Assembly: GCA_005405945.1 (NCBI GenBank)
Contig: BJHW01000002.1
Coordinates: forward strand, 62,001-126,000
Length of the DNA: 64,000 bases
Source of the DNA: Streptomyces violaceusniger
GTDB taxonomy: Bacteria; Actinomycetota; Actinomycetes; Streptomycetales; Streptomycetaceae
Reading direction: 5' to 3'
The translations under genes were made by a program, and so were the position numbers. Under the pieces are notes generated by a model that saw only the letters and a program-made list of their open reading frames with translations, made no database searches and had not been told where the DNA came from. Positions 18,117-28,051 of this stretch are shown in pieces (positions within the stretch are counted from its first letter, which is position 1; each line of letters starts with the position of its first letter).

Positions 18117-18865
18117 CAGACGTCTCCTTCCGTGCTGGCCAGGATCTCGGCGAGGTGGATGGGGCGGACCGTGGAGCCCTGGCGGGCGAGCGTGCCGCCG
18201 ATGTGCATCTGGCAGGAGTTGTCGAGCGTGCACACCGCCTCGGCGCCGGTCGCCGTGATGTTGCGCGCCTTGTCCGCCCCCATGGCCGCCGATACGGCCG
18301 CGTTCTTGACGGCGAACGTACCGCCGAAGCCGCAGCACTCCTCGGCACCCGGCAGCTCCACCAGGTTCAGCCCCTTCACGGCCGCGAGGAGCGAGCGCGG
18401 GCGGTCGCCGAGCTTCAGCATCCGCAGCCCGTGGCAGGTGGGGTGGTAGGTCACGGTGTGCGGGTAGTAGGCGCCGACATCGGTGACCTTCAGGACGTCC
18501 GTGAGGAATTCGGTGAGCTCGTACGTCTTGGGGACCGCCTCGGCCGCCGCGTCCGCGAGCTCCTGGCCACGGCCCTCGGCGGCGGCCTTGGCGCCGATCC
18601 GGGGGTAGTTGTCCCGCACCATCGCCGCGCAGGATCCCGAGGGGGTCACCACGTAGTCGTAGTCGCGGAACGCCGTGGCGTAGCGGCGCAACAGCGGTTC
18701 GGTCTCATGCCGGTAGCCGGTGTTGAACTGCGGCTGGCCGCAGCAGCTCTGCGCCTCGGGGAAGCCGACTTCCACGCCGAGCCGCCGAAGGAGCGTGACC
18801 ACGGCTTGGCCGGTGCGCGGATAGAGGGTGTCGTTGACGCAGGTGATGAAGAGCGCTACGCGCAC
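18113..18865 (-). CDS. lutA: L-lactate utilization protein LutA
   Basis: A 250-residue protein with two cysteine-rich CCG domains, EAQSCCGQPQFNTGY and GAEECCGFGGTFAVKN, which bind iron-sulfur clusters in glycolate/lactate/heterodisulfide oxidoreductases. The GTG at 18865 follows GGAGGAACC. It lies inside the last codons of rhaB, a 10-bp overlap that points to coupled expression with the rhamnose kinase. An upstream in-frame extension is merely the repetitive end of rhaB in another frame. Confidence 0.94.
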   Translation of the reverse strand: MRVALFITCVNDTLYPRTGQAVVTLLRRLGVEVGFPEAQSCCGQPQFNTGYRHETEPLLRRYATAFRDYDYVVTPSGSCAAMVRDNYPRIGAKAAAEGRGQELADAAAEAVPKTYELTEFLTDVLKVTDVGAYYPHTVTYHPTCHGLRMLKLGDRPRSLLAAVKGLNLVELPGAEECCGFGGTFAVKNAAVSAAMGADKARNITATGAEAVCTLDNSCQMHIGGTLARQGSTVRPIHLAEILASTEGDVW

Positions 18866-20475
18866 GGTTCCTCCTCGTCGCCCTGGCCGGTGGCGGCCCT
18901 GTCTCGGCCGGTGGTGGCCTTTCCCTGGCCGGTGGCGGCCCTTGTGACCCGTGCGTCTCCGAGCCGGGCGGCTGCCCGGTCCCACGCCGAATGATCACCT
19001 GTGGGCTCATACTGCCTCAGTGGCTGGGTGCTGTGAAGCAGGGCGCGCAACTCGGGCAGGCCACCGGTGATCACTCCGGCCGTCCGCGCCTGAACCAGTA
19101 CGTTTCCGAGGGCCGCCGCCTCGGCCGGGCCCGCGATCACGGGGAGGCCGCACGCGTCGGCGGTGAGCTGGCACAACAGCGTGTTGTGCACACCGCCGCC
19201 GACGATGTGCACGGCGCTGACCGTACGGCCGGACAGCCGGGTCGCGTCCTCGATCGCGCGGCGGTGGGCCAGGGCGAGGGAGTCCAGGACGCAGCGGGTG
19301 GTCTCGGCGGGGGTGCGGGGGACGGGCTGGCCCGTGCGGCGGCAGGCGTCGGCGATGCGGTCGGGCATGTGGTGGGGGGCGATGAAGGCGGGGTCGCCGG
19401 CGTCTACGACTGAGCGGAGGGGGGTGGCTCGGGCTGCGGCTTGGAGGAGGGCGGTGAGGTCTGTGCCGCCTGTGCTGTCCGTGCTGCTCGTCCTGCCCGC
19501 GCGGGTGCCTTCGGTGTTCCAGGTGCGGATGCACTCCTGGAGCATCCACAGGCCCATGATGTTGCGCAGATAGCGGACCGTGCCGTCCACGCCCAGTTCA
19601 TTGGTGAAATTGGCCGCGCGGCTCTCCTCGTTAAGCACCGGCGCGTCCAGCTCGAGCCCGGCGAGGGACCAGGTGCCGGTGGCGATGTACGCGAAGTCGG
19701 GCGTGGTGGCCGGGACGCCGACGACGGCGGACGCGGTGTCGTGCGAACCGACGGCGGTGACGGGGAGGGGGTGGGTGAGGCCCGTTTCGGCGAGAACGTC
19801 CTGGCGCAGGGTTCCGGCGGGGTCGCCGGGGTGGCGCAGGGGAGGGAAGAGCGAGAGGTCGATGCCCAGGGCCTCGGCCACCGGGGTGGCCCAGTCGCGG
19901 GTGCGGGGGTCGATCAGCTGGGTGGTGGAGGCGTTGGTCAGCTCGGTGCCGGGCTCGCCGGTCAGCCAGTACGAGATGAGGTCGGGGATGAGGAGGAGGC
20001 GGTGGGCGGCGGTGAGGGCGGGGGTGCCTTGCGCCGCGATGAGCTGGTAGATGGTGTTGAAGGGGAGGTGCTGGATGCCGGTGGCGGCGTAGAGGGCCTG
20101 GGGCGGGAGCGCGGCCGCGACCTTTTCGGCGGCGCCGGCGGTGGCGGTGCGGGTGTCGCGGTAGTGGACGGGGTTGGCGAGCAGGGTGCCGTCGGCGGCG
20201 AGCAGGCCGTAGTCCACGGCCCAGGTGTCGATGCCGATGCTGGTGAGGGTGCTGTTGCCTGTGGTGTGGGCTGCGGCTGTCTTCAGCCCGTCGAGTACGC
20301 CCCGGTACAGCGACAGGATGTCCCAGTGCAGGGTGCCCAGGATGCGGGTTGGTTGGTTGGGGAAGCGGTGCGCCTCGTGGAGGGTCAGCCGTTCGGGGGC
20401 GACCTCCCCGACGATGACGCGGCCGCTGGACGCACCGAGGTCTACGGCGGCGAAGCGGTGATCTGTGGTGGGCAC
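18856..20475 (-). CDS. rhaB: Rhamnulokinase
   Basis: An FGGY-family kinase phosphorylating L-rhamnulose at O-1; 539 residues from the GTG at 20475 (ribosome site CACGAGG). N-lobe FAAVDLGASSGRVIVG, middle TSIGIDTWAVDYGLL and C-lobe AVGSHDTASAVVG, ATGTWSLAGLE and IVGGGVHNTLLCQLTADACG are all rhamnulokinase landmarks. The last 40 residues are a low-complexity tail with repeated ATGQG, encoded by a short tandem repeat and absent from typical homologues (about 480-490 residues). Its end overlaps lutA. Confidence 0.95.
   Translation of the reverse strand: MPTTDHRFAAVDLGASSGRVIVGEVAPERLTLHEAHRFPNQPTRILGTLHWDILSLYRGVLDGLKTAAAHTTGNSTLTSIGIDTWAVDYGLLAADGTLLANPVHYRDTRTATAGAAEKVAAALPPQALYAATGIQHLPFNTIYQLIAAQGTPALTAAHRLLLIPDLISYWLTGEPGTELTNASTTQLIDPRTRDWATPVAEALGIDLSLFPPLRHPGDPAGTLRQDVLAETGLTHPLPVTAVGSHDTASAVVGVPATTPDFAYIATGTWSLAGLELDAPVLNEESRAANFTNELGVDGTVRYLRNIMGLWMLQECIRTWNTEGTRAGRTSSTDSTGGTDLTALLQAAARATPLRSVVDAGDPAFIAPHHMPDRIADACRRTGQPVPRTPAETTRCVLDSLALAHRRAIEDATRLSGRTVSAVHIVGGGVHNTLLCQLTADACGLPVIAGPAEAAALGNVLVQARTAGVITGGLPELRALLHSTQPLRQYEPTGDHSAWDRAAARLGDARVTRAATGQGKATTGRDRAATGQGDEEEPCA
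18881..18942. repeat. Tandem 20-21-bp repeat encoding the RhaB C-terminal tail
   Basis: Three imperfect copies of CTGGCCGGTGGCGGCCCT lie in the last 25 codons of rhaB. They translate as ATGQG-type units and extend the kinase beyond its usual end up to the lutA start. They could reflect replication slippage that placed the rhaB stop over the lutA ribosome site. Confidence 0.65.
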
Positions 20476-20703
20476 GTGGACCTCGTGGTGGGTGGTGGGG
20501 TGCGTGGGTGGTTGCTGTGGTTCGTACGGGCGGGGCCGGGGCCTCCGGGGCGGGGCCCTGGACCGTATATGTACGGCGCCGACGGACGTTGGCCGTTGGG
20601 TTGGCTGGTGATTGGCGCCACACATACGCCCCTGGCCTTCGGCATGGGGAACCCCGAGTGTCCAGAACCCCGCCCCTCCGGCACCGTCCCCCTCACGCGC
20701 GTG
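20476..20703. other. 228-bp spacer between rhaD and rhaB
   Basis: A G-rich spacer with one clear inverted repeat, CCGTATATGTACGG (20563-20576). No TGAAAC-type rhamnose operator and no small gene were seen. rhaB-lutABC could be read from rhaD or from a promoter hidden here. Confidence 0.4.
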
Positions 20704-22740
20704 TCAGCGCAGGAACGCCGCCGCGACGCCGGCGTCGACCGGGACGTGGAGACCCGTGGTGTGGGTCAGGTCGCCGCCGACGAGGGCGAAGACGGCGTTC
20801 GCCACGTGGGAGGGGAGTACTTCGCGCTTGAGCAGGGTGCGTTGGGCGTAGAACTCGCCCAGCTTCTCCTCGGGGACGCCGTACACGGCGGCGCGCTGTG
20901 CGCCCCAGCCGCCCGCGAAGATGCCGGAGCCTTGGACGACGCCGTCGGGGTTCACGCCGTTGACGCGGATGCCGTGCTCGCCCAATTCCGCTGCCAGGAG
21001 TCGGACTTGGTGGGCCTGGTCGGCCTTGGTCGCGGAGTAGGCGATGTTGTTCGGGCCCGCGAACACGGCGTTCTTGGACGTGATGTACACGATGTCGCCG
21101 CCCATGTTCTGGCCGATGAAGATCCTTGCTGCCTCGCGGGAGGCGAGGAAACTGCCTCGCGCCATGATGGTGTGCTGGAGGTCCCAGTCGGCGGTGGTGG
21201 TGTCGAGGAGCGGTTTGGAAATGCTGATCCCGGCGTTGTTGACGAGGATGTCCACGCCGCCGAAGTCCAGCGCCGCTTGCTCGAACGCCGCCTTGATCTG
21301 CTCTTCCGAGGTGACGTCGGCGGTGACGGCCGTGGCCTTGTCCGGGCCGCCGAGCTCCTGGGCTACGGCTTGCGCCGATTCCTCGTCGATGTCCGCGACG
21401 ACGACGCATGCGCCCTCGGCCACGAGGCGGTGGGCGATCGCCTTGCCGATACCTGAGCCCGCGCCGGTCACCAGGGCGATACGGGTCGCGAGGGGCTTGG
21501 GCTTGGGCATGCGCTGGAGCTTGGCCTCTTCGAGTGCCCAGTACTCGATGCGGAACTTCTCCGACTCCTCGATGGGGGAGTAGGCGGAAACCGCTTCGGC
21601 GCCACGCATGACGTTGATCGCGTTGACGTAGAACTCGCCTGCCACGCGGGCGGTTTGCTTGTCCTTGCCGTAGCTGAACATCCCGACTCCGGGGATCAGC
21701 ACGATGGCGGGATCCGCGCCGCGCATGGGCGGGGAGTCGGGGGTGGCGTGGCGTTCGTAGTAAGCCGCGTAGTCGGTGCGGTACGCGGCGTGGAGTTCCC
21801 TGAGGCGATCGATCGTCGCGTCGATGGACGCGTTCGGGGGAAGGTCCAGGACCAGCGGGCGGACCTTGGTACGGAGGAAGTGGTCCGGGCAGGAGGTGCC
21901 GAGGGCCGCCAGGCGGGGGTGTTCGGCGCGGGAGAGGAAGTCCAGGACGGTGTCGTTGTCCGTGAAGTGGCCCACCTGGGGCGGTCCGTGGAGGCCAGGC
22001 CCCGGATCACGGGGGCCAGGGCCGCCGCACGGGCGCGGCGCTCGGCCTCGGGGAGGGTGGCGTGGACGACGGGGCCGAACGGGTCCGCCTTGCCGCGTGC
22101 GGTGAGGAAGTCCTCGGCGGTGCGGATGACGCGGAGCGAGTTCGCCTCGCACTCGGCGGAGGTGTCGCCCCAGGCGGTGATGCCGTGGCCGCCGAGGATG
22201 CAGCCGATGGCCTGCGGATTCGCCTTCTTGATGGCGGCGATGTCCAGGCCCAGCTGGAAACCGGGACGGCGCCAGGGCACCCAGACGACCTGGTTGCCGA
22301 AACACTCCTTGGTGAGCGCCTCGCCGTCGGCCGCGCAGGCGAGGGCGATACCGGAGTCGGGGTGGAGGTGGTCGACGTGGGCGGCGTCCACCAGGCCGTG
22401 CATGGCGGTGTCGATGGACGGCGCGGCCCCGCCCTTGCCGTGCAGGCAGTAGTCGAACGCCGCGACCATCTCGTCCTCGCGGTCCACCCCGGGGTAGACA
22501 CCGGTGAGCGCGCGAAGGCGGTCCAGGCGGAGCGCGGCGAGCCCGGAGTGGGAGAGGGTGCCCAGATCGCCCCCGGAGCCCTTGACCCACATCAGCTCGA
22601 CGTCCTCCCCGTGACGGGATCGGTCGCGGTGCCCTTGGCGGAGGTGTTTCCCCCGCGTAGTTGGTATTGCGCGGATCGGCGCCCAGACGGTGCGAGCGCT
22701 CCAACAGCGCGCCCGCCTCGGGATGCGGTTCTGCGGTCAT
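20704..22740 (-). CDS. rhaD: Bifunctional rhamnulose-1-phosphate aldolase / lactaldehyde dehydrogenase (two frameshifts here)
   Basis: A fusion protein of about 679 residues after correction. The N-terminal class II aldolase domain (residues about 20-400; VKGSGGDLGT, AHVDHLHPDSGIALA, GGHGITAWG) cleaves rhamnulose-1-phosphate to DHAP and L-lactaldehyde. The C-terminal short-chain dehydrogenase (about 420-679; VTGAGSGIGKAIA, YSATKADQAHQVR) oxidises lactaldehyde to L-lactate. The frame shifts at the CCCCC run 22651-22655 (NYAG to NTSAKG) and back at GGGG 21978-21981 (STDRP to QVGHFTDND). Both are single-base losses in runs. The L-lactate it yields would feed LutABC downstream. Confidence 0.93.
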   Translation of the reverse strand: MTAEPHPEAGALLERSHRLGADPRNTNYAGETPPPRAPRPIPSRGGRRADVGQGLRGRSGHPLPLRARRAPPGPPSRAHRCLPRGGPRGRDGRGVRLLPARQGRGRAVHRHRHARPGGRRPRRPPPPRLRYRPRLRGRRRGAHQGVFRQPGRLGALAPSRFPAGPGHRRHQEGESAGHRLHPRRPRHHRLGRHLRRVRGELAPRHPHRRGLPHRTRQGGPVRPRRPRHPPRGRAPRPCGGPGPRDPGPGLHGPPQVGHFTDNDTVLDFLSRAEHPRLAALGTSCPDHFLRTKVRPLVLDLPPNASIDATIDRLRELHAAYRTDYAAYYERHATPDSPPMRGADPAIVLIPGVGMFSYGKDKQTARVAGEFYVNAINVMRGAEAVSAYSPIEESEKFRIEYWALEEAKLQRMPKPKPLATRIALVTGAGSGIGKAIAHRLVAEGACVVVADIDEESAQAVAQELGGPDKATAVTADVTSEEQIKAAFEQAALDFGGVDILVNNAGISISKPLLDTTTADWDLQHTIMARGSFLASREAARIFIGQNMGGDIVYITSKNAVFAGPNNIAYSATKADQAHQVRLLAAELGEHGIRVNGVNPDGVVQGSGIFAGGWGAQRAAVYGVPEEKLGEFYAQRTLLKREVLPSHVANAVFALVGGDLTHTTGLHVPVDAGVAAAFLR

Positions 22741-23528
22741 GTCGTCCTCTGTCTGTGGACCAGTCTCAGCGGCTTGCGGTGACGGAAGGCACGCCCCACA
22801 TGGGCGCGCCCGATGCGATCAGGGGCTTGGGCTGAAGCCCCCGGGGCCCAGGGCGAAGCCTCGGGGCGTCGGAGCAGGGTCGAGGGTCGATGGGCGGAGC
22901 CCCGGTGAGTCCGGGCCGGAGCGCCGGGCCAGGGCCCCGGGTGCCCGGGGCGGAGCTTTGGAGTGTCCAGGGCAGGGTCTCGGCGGGTCAGTGGGCGGCG
23001 CCCCAGCGGGTCGGGGGCTCTCCGGGGATGTCCGGAGCAGGGTCGGGGGCCGAAGCCCCATGGGTCTGGGCAGAGCCTGAGTGCGTTGGGGGCGGGGCTC
23101 CGGGGCCTCCGGTGCAGGGTCGGGGGTTGTGGGGCGGAGCCCCGGGGTTCTGGGGCAGGGCCGAGTAGTTTGGAGGCGGCCCTCCGGGGCCTCCGGTGCA
23201 GGGTCGGGGGTTGTGGGGCGGAGCCCCGGGGTTCTGGGCAGGGGCGAGTGGTTTGGGGGCGGGGCTCCGGGGTGTCCGGGGCAGGGCCGGGGGTCGTGGG
23301 GCGGAGCCCCGGGGGGTCTGGGGCGAGCGTCCCAGCGGTTCCGGGGCGGAGCCCCCGGAGGTCGGGGCAGGACCCCGGGGCCAGGGCGGACCGGGGGTCG
23401 GGGCGGCGCCCCAGCGGGAGCAAGGCGCACCCCCGCGAGGTCCGGGGCGGAGCCCCGTCCGGGTCCGGGGCGGAGCCCCGGAGGGGGGCCGGGGGCTTGC
23501 CCCGGTTTCGGGAGGGGCGGGGTGGGGG
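22741..23528. repeat. Array of GGGGCGGAGCCCC hairpins between rhaI and rhaD
   Basis: Nearly 800 bp without a credible gene, packed with the self-complementary motif GGGGCGGAGCCCC and variants (for example about 23217, 23299, 23460 and 23478). They are joined by imperfect direct repeats that include GGGTCGGGGGTTGTGGGG. One unit of about 83 bp is present twice in tandem (roughly 23095-23260). Each core can fold into a stable stem. It may act as a multi-hairpin terminator or mRNA-stability element separating rhaI from rhaD. It is translated only in artefactual proline-rich frames. Confidence 0.85.
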
Positions 23529-24688
23529 CTAGGCACCCCACCCCGCCTGCTCTCCCCCACCCGCTCCGCCACGATCCGCTCCGCCCACCCCGAGGCCCGG
23601 TACGCCCCCATCGGGTCGGGGTCGATGCCCAGCTCCTCGCGGACCTCGGCCAGCAGCGGCCGTACGTCGGTGTTGTACGCGTCCATCAGCACCGCGTTGG
23701 CGCCGAGGACGTCGCCCTCGCGCTGGGCCGTGGCGAGGGCGTCGCGGTCGACCAGCAGGGCCTTGGCCGTGGCCTCCTGGACGTTCATCACCGAGCGGAT
23801 GATCGCCGGGATCTTGGGCTCGATGTTGTGGCACTGGTCGAGCATGAAGGCGACCCCCGAGGTCAGCCCGCCGCCCCGGACCACCTCGTACATGATCCGG
23901 AAGAGTTGGAAGGGGTCGGCGGCGCCCACCATCAGGTCGTCGTCCGCGTAGAAGCGGGAGTTGAAGTCGAAGGCGCCGAGCTTCTTCTCGCGCAGCAGAA
24001 GGGCGACGATGAACTCGATGTTGGTGCCGGGCGCGTGGTGGCCGGTGTCCACGCAGACCTGGGCCTTGGGGCCCAGCTTGAGGCAGTGGGCGTAGGCGGT
24101 GCCCCAGTCCGGGACGTCCGTGGTGTAGAAGGCGGGCTCGAAGAACTTGTACTCCAGCAGCATCCGCTGGTCCTCGCCGAGCCGGTCGTAGACCGCGCTC
24201 AGCGCCTCGGCGAGACGGTCCTGGCGGGCCGCGATGTCGTCCTGGCCGGGGTAGTTGGTGCCGTCGGAGAACCAGAGCTTGAGGTCGCGGGAGCCCGTGG
24301 CGTCCATGATGTCGACGCACTCCAGGAGGTGGCCCAGCGCCTTGCGGCGGACCGCCGGGTCGGGGTGGGTGACCGAGCCCAGCTTGTAGTCGTCGTCCTG
24401 GAAGACGTTGGAGTTGATGGCGCCCAGCTTCAGGCCGCGTTCCTCCGCGTACTTGGCGAGCGCCCCGTAGTCCTCGACCCTGTCCCAGGGGATGTGCAGG
24501 GCGACCGTGGGGGCGACCCCGGTGACGGCGTGCACCTGGGCGGCGTCGTCCAGCTTCTCCTGGGGGGAGCGCGGGACGCCGGGCTGGGCGAAGACCTTGA
24601 AGCGGGTTCCGGAGTTGCCGTACGCCCATGACGGCGTCTCGACCGCCTGGCTCTTGAGGGCCGCCTTGACGGCTGGAACGTCAGACAT
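23529..24688 (-). CDS. rhaI: L-rhamnose isomerase (frameshifted near the 3' end)
   Basis: A cytoplasmic metal-dependent isomerase converting L-rhamnose to L-rhamnulose, of the Pseudomonas stutzeri type; about 386 residues after correction. The TIM barrel has metal/substrate segments LLEYKFFEPAFYTTDVPDW, VCVDTGHHAPGTNIEF and AFDFNSRFYADDDL, and MLDQCHNIEPK. The start at 24688 follows AAGGAGATGC. As printed, the frame runs on 180 residues into the hairpin repeats as a proline-rich tail. Adding one base in the C run at 23554-23558 ends the protein as EQAGWGA at 23529, a normal length for the family. Confidence 0.93.
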
Positions 24689-24700
24689 GCATCTCCTTCA

Positions 24701-24745
24701 TGAAACGATTCAAGAAACCTAGCCGCGCGGTCGGCCACGCGTCAA
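24701..24745 (-). promoter_or_regulatory. rhaI promoter with LacI-type operator TGAAACGATTCA
   Basis: On the minus strand TTGACG (24745-24740) and TAGGTT (24721-24716) are separated by 18 bp. They are followed at once by the palindrome TGAAACGATTCA (24701-24712), between the predicted transcript start and the ribosome site. The promoter overlaps the last codons of the GH78 gene. The same promoter-operator arrangement precedes GH78 and rhaT. Confidence 0.8.
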
Positions 24746-27700
24746 GAAGTGGTGGGTCCCCGACCCCACGGCGAACACCGCGCAGCCGTCCGCCATGCGC
24801 AGCAGGCGGGCGCCGCGAGCGGTCACGTCCGCCGCGCGGCGTGCCGGGACCCAGATCTGGGCCGTGGTGTTGACGGGGATGGACACCGTGAGGGTGAAGT
24901 CCTCGCCCTGCGACCAGCGGGTGGTGACCGGGCCGTAGAGGGAGTCGTAACGGCCCTCGGCGGAGCGCACCTCGCCGCCGGGGCGCGGCCGGATGAGGAT
25001 CTCGCGGAAGCCGGGGCGGCCGGGGCGATCCCGGTGATGTTCTGGTACATCCACTCGCCGACCGAGCCGTAGGCGTAGTGGTTGAACGAGTTCATCCCGA
25101 CGTCCTGGAAGCTCCCGTCCGGTTTGATCGAGTCCCAGCGCTCCCACATCGTGGTCGCGCCCCGGTCGATCTGGTAGCCCCAGGAGGGGAACGTGCGCTG
25201 GTGGAGCAGGCGGTACGCGACGTCGGTGTGACCGGTCTCGGTGAGGGTCGGAAGCAGCCGCGGGGTACCGAGGAAGCCGGTGGACAGGTGCCAGTCGCGG
25301 TCCTTGACGAGGGCGACGAGGCGGTCGGCCGCGGGTGTGCGGAGGTCGGCGGGGAGCAGGTCCATGGAGAGGGCCAGGACGTACGCGGTCTGGGTGTCAC
25401 CCTTGATCCGGCCGTCGGCGGAGACGTACGCGCGGTTGAAGGCCGCCTTGATACGGGTCAGGAGGTCCTCGTACGGGGCCGGGTCCTCGCCCAGGACATG
25501 TGCGGTGCGGGCGACGAGGTCGGTGGCGTGGGCGAAGTAGGCGGTGGCGATGACGTCCTTGGGGGTGTCCGCCTCGACGCTGAGCCAGTCGCCGTAGCCC
25601 TCGGCGGGCCGCAGCAGGTCGGTGCTGTGCCGCTCCAGGTAGGCGATCCAGCGCCGCATGGCCGGCCAGTTCTCGCGCAGCACCCGGGTGTCGCCGTACG
25701 CCTGGTAGAGGTTCCAGGGCACGGTCACCCCGGCGTCGCCCCAGCCCGCCACGCCGTTGCCGACGTCGCCGAGGTGCGGCGCCACATCGGGGAAGGAGCC
25801 CTCGTCGGTCTGGCCGTCGCGCAGGTCCTGGAGCCACTTGGTGAGGAAGCGGGCGGACTCCACGGTGTACGCGGCGGTGCTGGAGAAAACGTTGATGTCG
25901 CCGGTCCAGCCGAGCCGTTCGTCCCGCGCCGGGGTGTCGGTGGGGATGGACAGGAAGTTGCCGCGCAGCCCCCAGGTGATGTTGGAGTGCAGCTGGTTGA
26001 GCATCGCCGAGTCGGTGTGGAAGGACAGGGTGAACGGGGCGGCGGTGTGCATCACCCGGCCGGTGATCGCGTCGAGGGAGGGCTTTCCGGGGTAGCCCGT
26101 GACCTCGACGTAGCGGAAGCCGTGGAAGGTGAAGCGCGGCTCGTAGGTCTCCCGGCCGCCGCCCTTGAGGGTGTAGGTGTCGACGGGGCGGGCGGTGCGC
26201 AGATTGGCCGTGTAGGCGGTGCCGTCCGGGCCCAGCACCTCGGCGTGGCGGATCCGGACCTTGCGGCCGGCCGGGCCGGAGACCGTGAGGCGGACGCTGC
26301 CGACCATGTTCTGGCCCAGGTCGAAGAGGTGGACACCGGGGGCGGGTTCGGTGACCTTGACGGGTTTGATCTCGCGTTCCACCCGGGTCGGGGCGTCGGT
26401 CTGGGCCACCACCTCGGCCGTGATGTCCGAGGCCGTGACGGCGGGCTGCCAGCCGGTGTCGTCGAAGCCCGGTGCGGTCCAGCCCGGGGTCTCCTTACGG
26501 GCGTCGTACTCCTCGCCCATCAGCAGGTCGGCGGTGAGCAGCGGTCCGGTGGCCGCGCGCCACTGCTGGTCGGTGGTGATGCGCTCGGTGCTGCCGTCGG
26601 CGTACGTGACCTCCAGCTGGGCGAGCAGGGCGGGGTGGTCGCCGTACCGGGCCTGGCCGAACCAGGCGATGTTCCCGGAGTACCAGCCGGGGGCGAGGGT
26701 CACCCCGAGGGCGTTGGCCCCACGGCGGAGGGCGTCGGTGACGTCGTAGGTCTGGTACGCCACGCGCTTGCGGTAGTCGGTCCAGCCGGGCGCCAGCTGG
26801 TCGCGGCCGACGCGGACACCGTTGAGGTGCGCTTCGTAGAGGCCGAGCGCCGTGGAGTAGAGCCGGGCGCGCGCCACGGGCTTGGAGAGCCGGAACGTGC
26901 GGCGCAGCTGGGCGGGGGACTGGAGGGGGAACACTTTGCCCCAGGGCCCGCCGCCCCAGGCCGCCAGCTTCTTGGCGGTGGCCCAGCCGCTGTCGTCGTA
27001 GTCCGGGTCCGCCCAGGTGGCGGGGGTTCGGCGGCGGTCGTGCGCCAGGTGGCGTCCGTGTGGTGGTGGGTGGTGCCGTCCTCGGTGGTGAGCTCCAGGG
27101 TGGCGAGCAGCCCCGCCGGGCCCTTCTCGGCGTTGGTGGCCGCGACGGCGAGGGTGGCGGTGCCCCGGTCGAGGAATTCGGTCACGTCGACGGTGACCGG
27201 ATGGCTCCAGGCCTTGAGGACGCCCACCGCCTCGCGGGCGGCGACCTCGGTGCCGTTCACCTGGGCGGTGAAGCCGTCGTCGGCCGCCACCACCAGCCGG
27301 GCGCGGCGGACGGTGCCCGGGGTGGGGACGGAGGTGCGGAACCACCGGGTGGCCGCCGGGGCCTCGGTGGCCGGATCCCCCTCGGGGAACCAGATCCAGG
27401 AGGCGCCCTCCAGGGACGGGGGCGTGGTCAGCGCGGCGGGCGCGGCGATCCAACGCGCCTGCCACTGGCCGGAGTTCAGCAGCCCGGTCTCCCACCAGGC
27501 GGGGGCGGACCACGGGGAGGGGCGGCCCTGGCCGTCCCAGACCCGCACCGACCAGTGGTAGCGGGTGCGCGGGTGCAGGGCCGGGCCGTCGTAGGGGACC
27601 AGGACCGACTGGCGCGATGCCGTCCTGCCGCTGTCCCAGACGTCCGGCTCGCCGAGCCGGTCGGGGGAGGTGGCGACCCGGATGTGGTACGCGCTCTGGA

Positions 27701-27917
27701 GCTGGTCGCGGGCGTCCGAGTCGAGGATCCAGCTCAGCCGGGGGCGGGCGGTGTCGAGGCCGAGCGGGTGGGGTGCGTACTCCACCGTGGTGCTCCGGAC
27801 CCGCAGCCCCGCGCCGGACCGGTCCTCGGCGGCGGCGGACGGGGTGAGGGCGGGCAGACCCGTGAGGGCCGTACCGGTGGCAGCGGTGGTGGCGAGCAGA
27901 TGGCGCCTGCTGATCAT
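24719..27917 (-). CDS. Secreted GH78 alpha-L-rhamnosidase (two frameshifts here)
   Basis: An extracellular enzyme of about 1,066 residues releasing L-rhamnose from polysaccharides or glycosides. The Tat signal is MISRRHLLATTAATGTAL. Next come an immunoglobulin-like N-domain with YAPHPLGLDTARPRLSW, beta-sandwich domains, and the (alpha/alpha)6 barrel with the catalytic region DTPARDERLGWTGDINVF and SVGEWMYQNITGI. A C-terminal beta domain follows (RPGFREILIRPRPGG, AEGRYDSLYGPVTTRW). Single-base losses occur at 27022-27026 and 25022-25025, each inside a G/C run with homology resuming directly. It is controlled by its own operator at 27955-27967 and lies 30 bp upstream of rhaI. Confidence 0.93.
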
Positions 27918-27954
27918 GGGTTTCCTCCAGGGACGGCTGGATGGGAACGATCGA

Positions 27955-28012
27955 TGAAAACGATTCAACCCAAGGCGCCTGGACCGTAGGGCCGGGGCTC
28001 ATGGTCCGTCAA
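27955..28012 (-). promoter_or_regulatory. GH78 rhamnosidase promoter with rhamnose operator
   Basis: On the minus strand TTGACG (28012-28007) and TACGGT (27988-27983) are 18 bp apart, with a TGAAAACGATTCA operator (27955-27967) just downstream. The operator shares the AAACGATTCA core with the rhaI site. It faces the rhaT promoter, so one short region drives the extracellular enzyme and the importer in opposite directions. Confidence 0.75.
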
Positions 28013-28051
28013 GAGGGCTGGAACGATGTGGGTATATCCCGTGCACACCCC

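Noticed and set aside
15826..18348. 840-codon minus-strand frame containing LutC
   Set aside because: Only the last 258 codons are LutC; the rest is the lutB gene read out of frame.
19441..21456. 671-codon plus-strand frame opposite rhaB and rhaD
   Set aside because: Glycine/valine-rich antisense frame crossing two real genes and a spacer.
23095..23280. CRISPR-like array
   Set aside because: Repeats are self-complementary GC hairpins of unequal length with no unique spacers of constant size and no cas genes.
25078..27561. 827-codon plus-strand open frame opposite the GH78 gene
   Set aside because: High-GC antisense shadow; composition is Gly/Val/Arg-rich with no domain, and the opposite strand has clear GH78 motifs.
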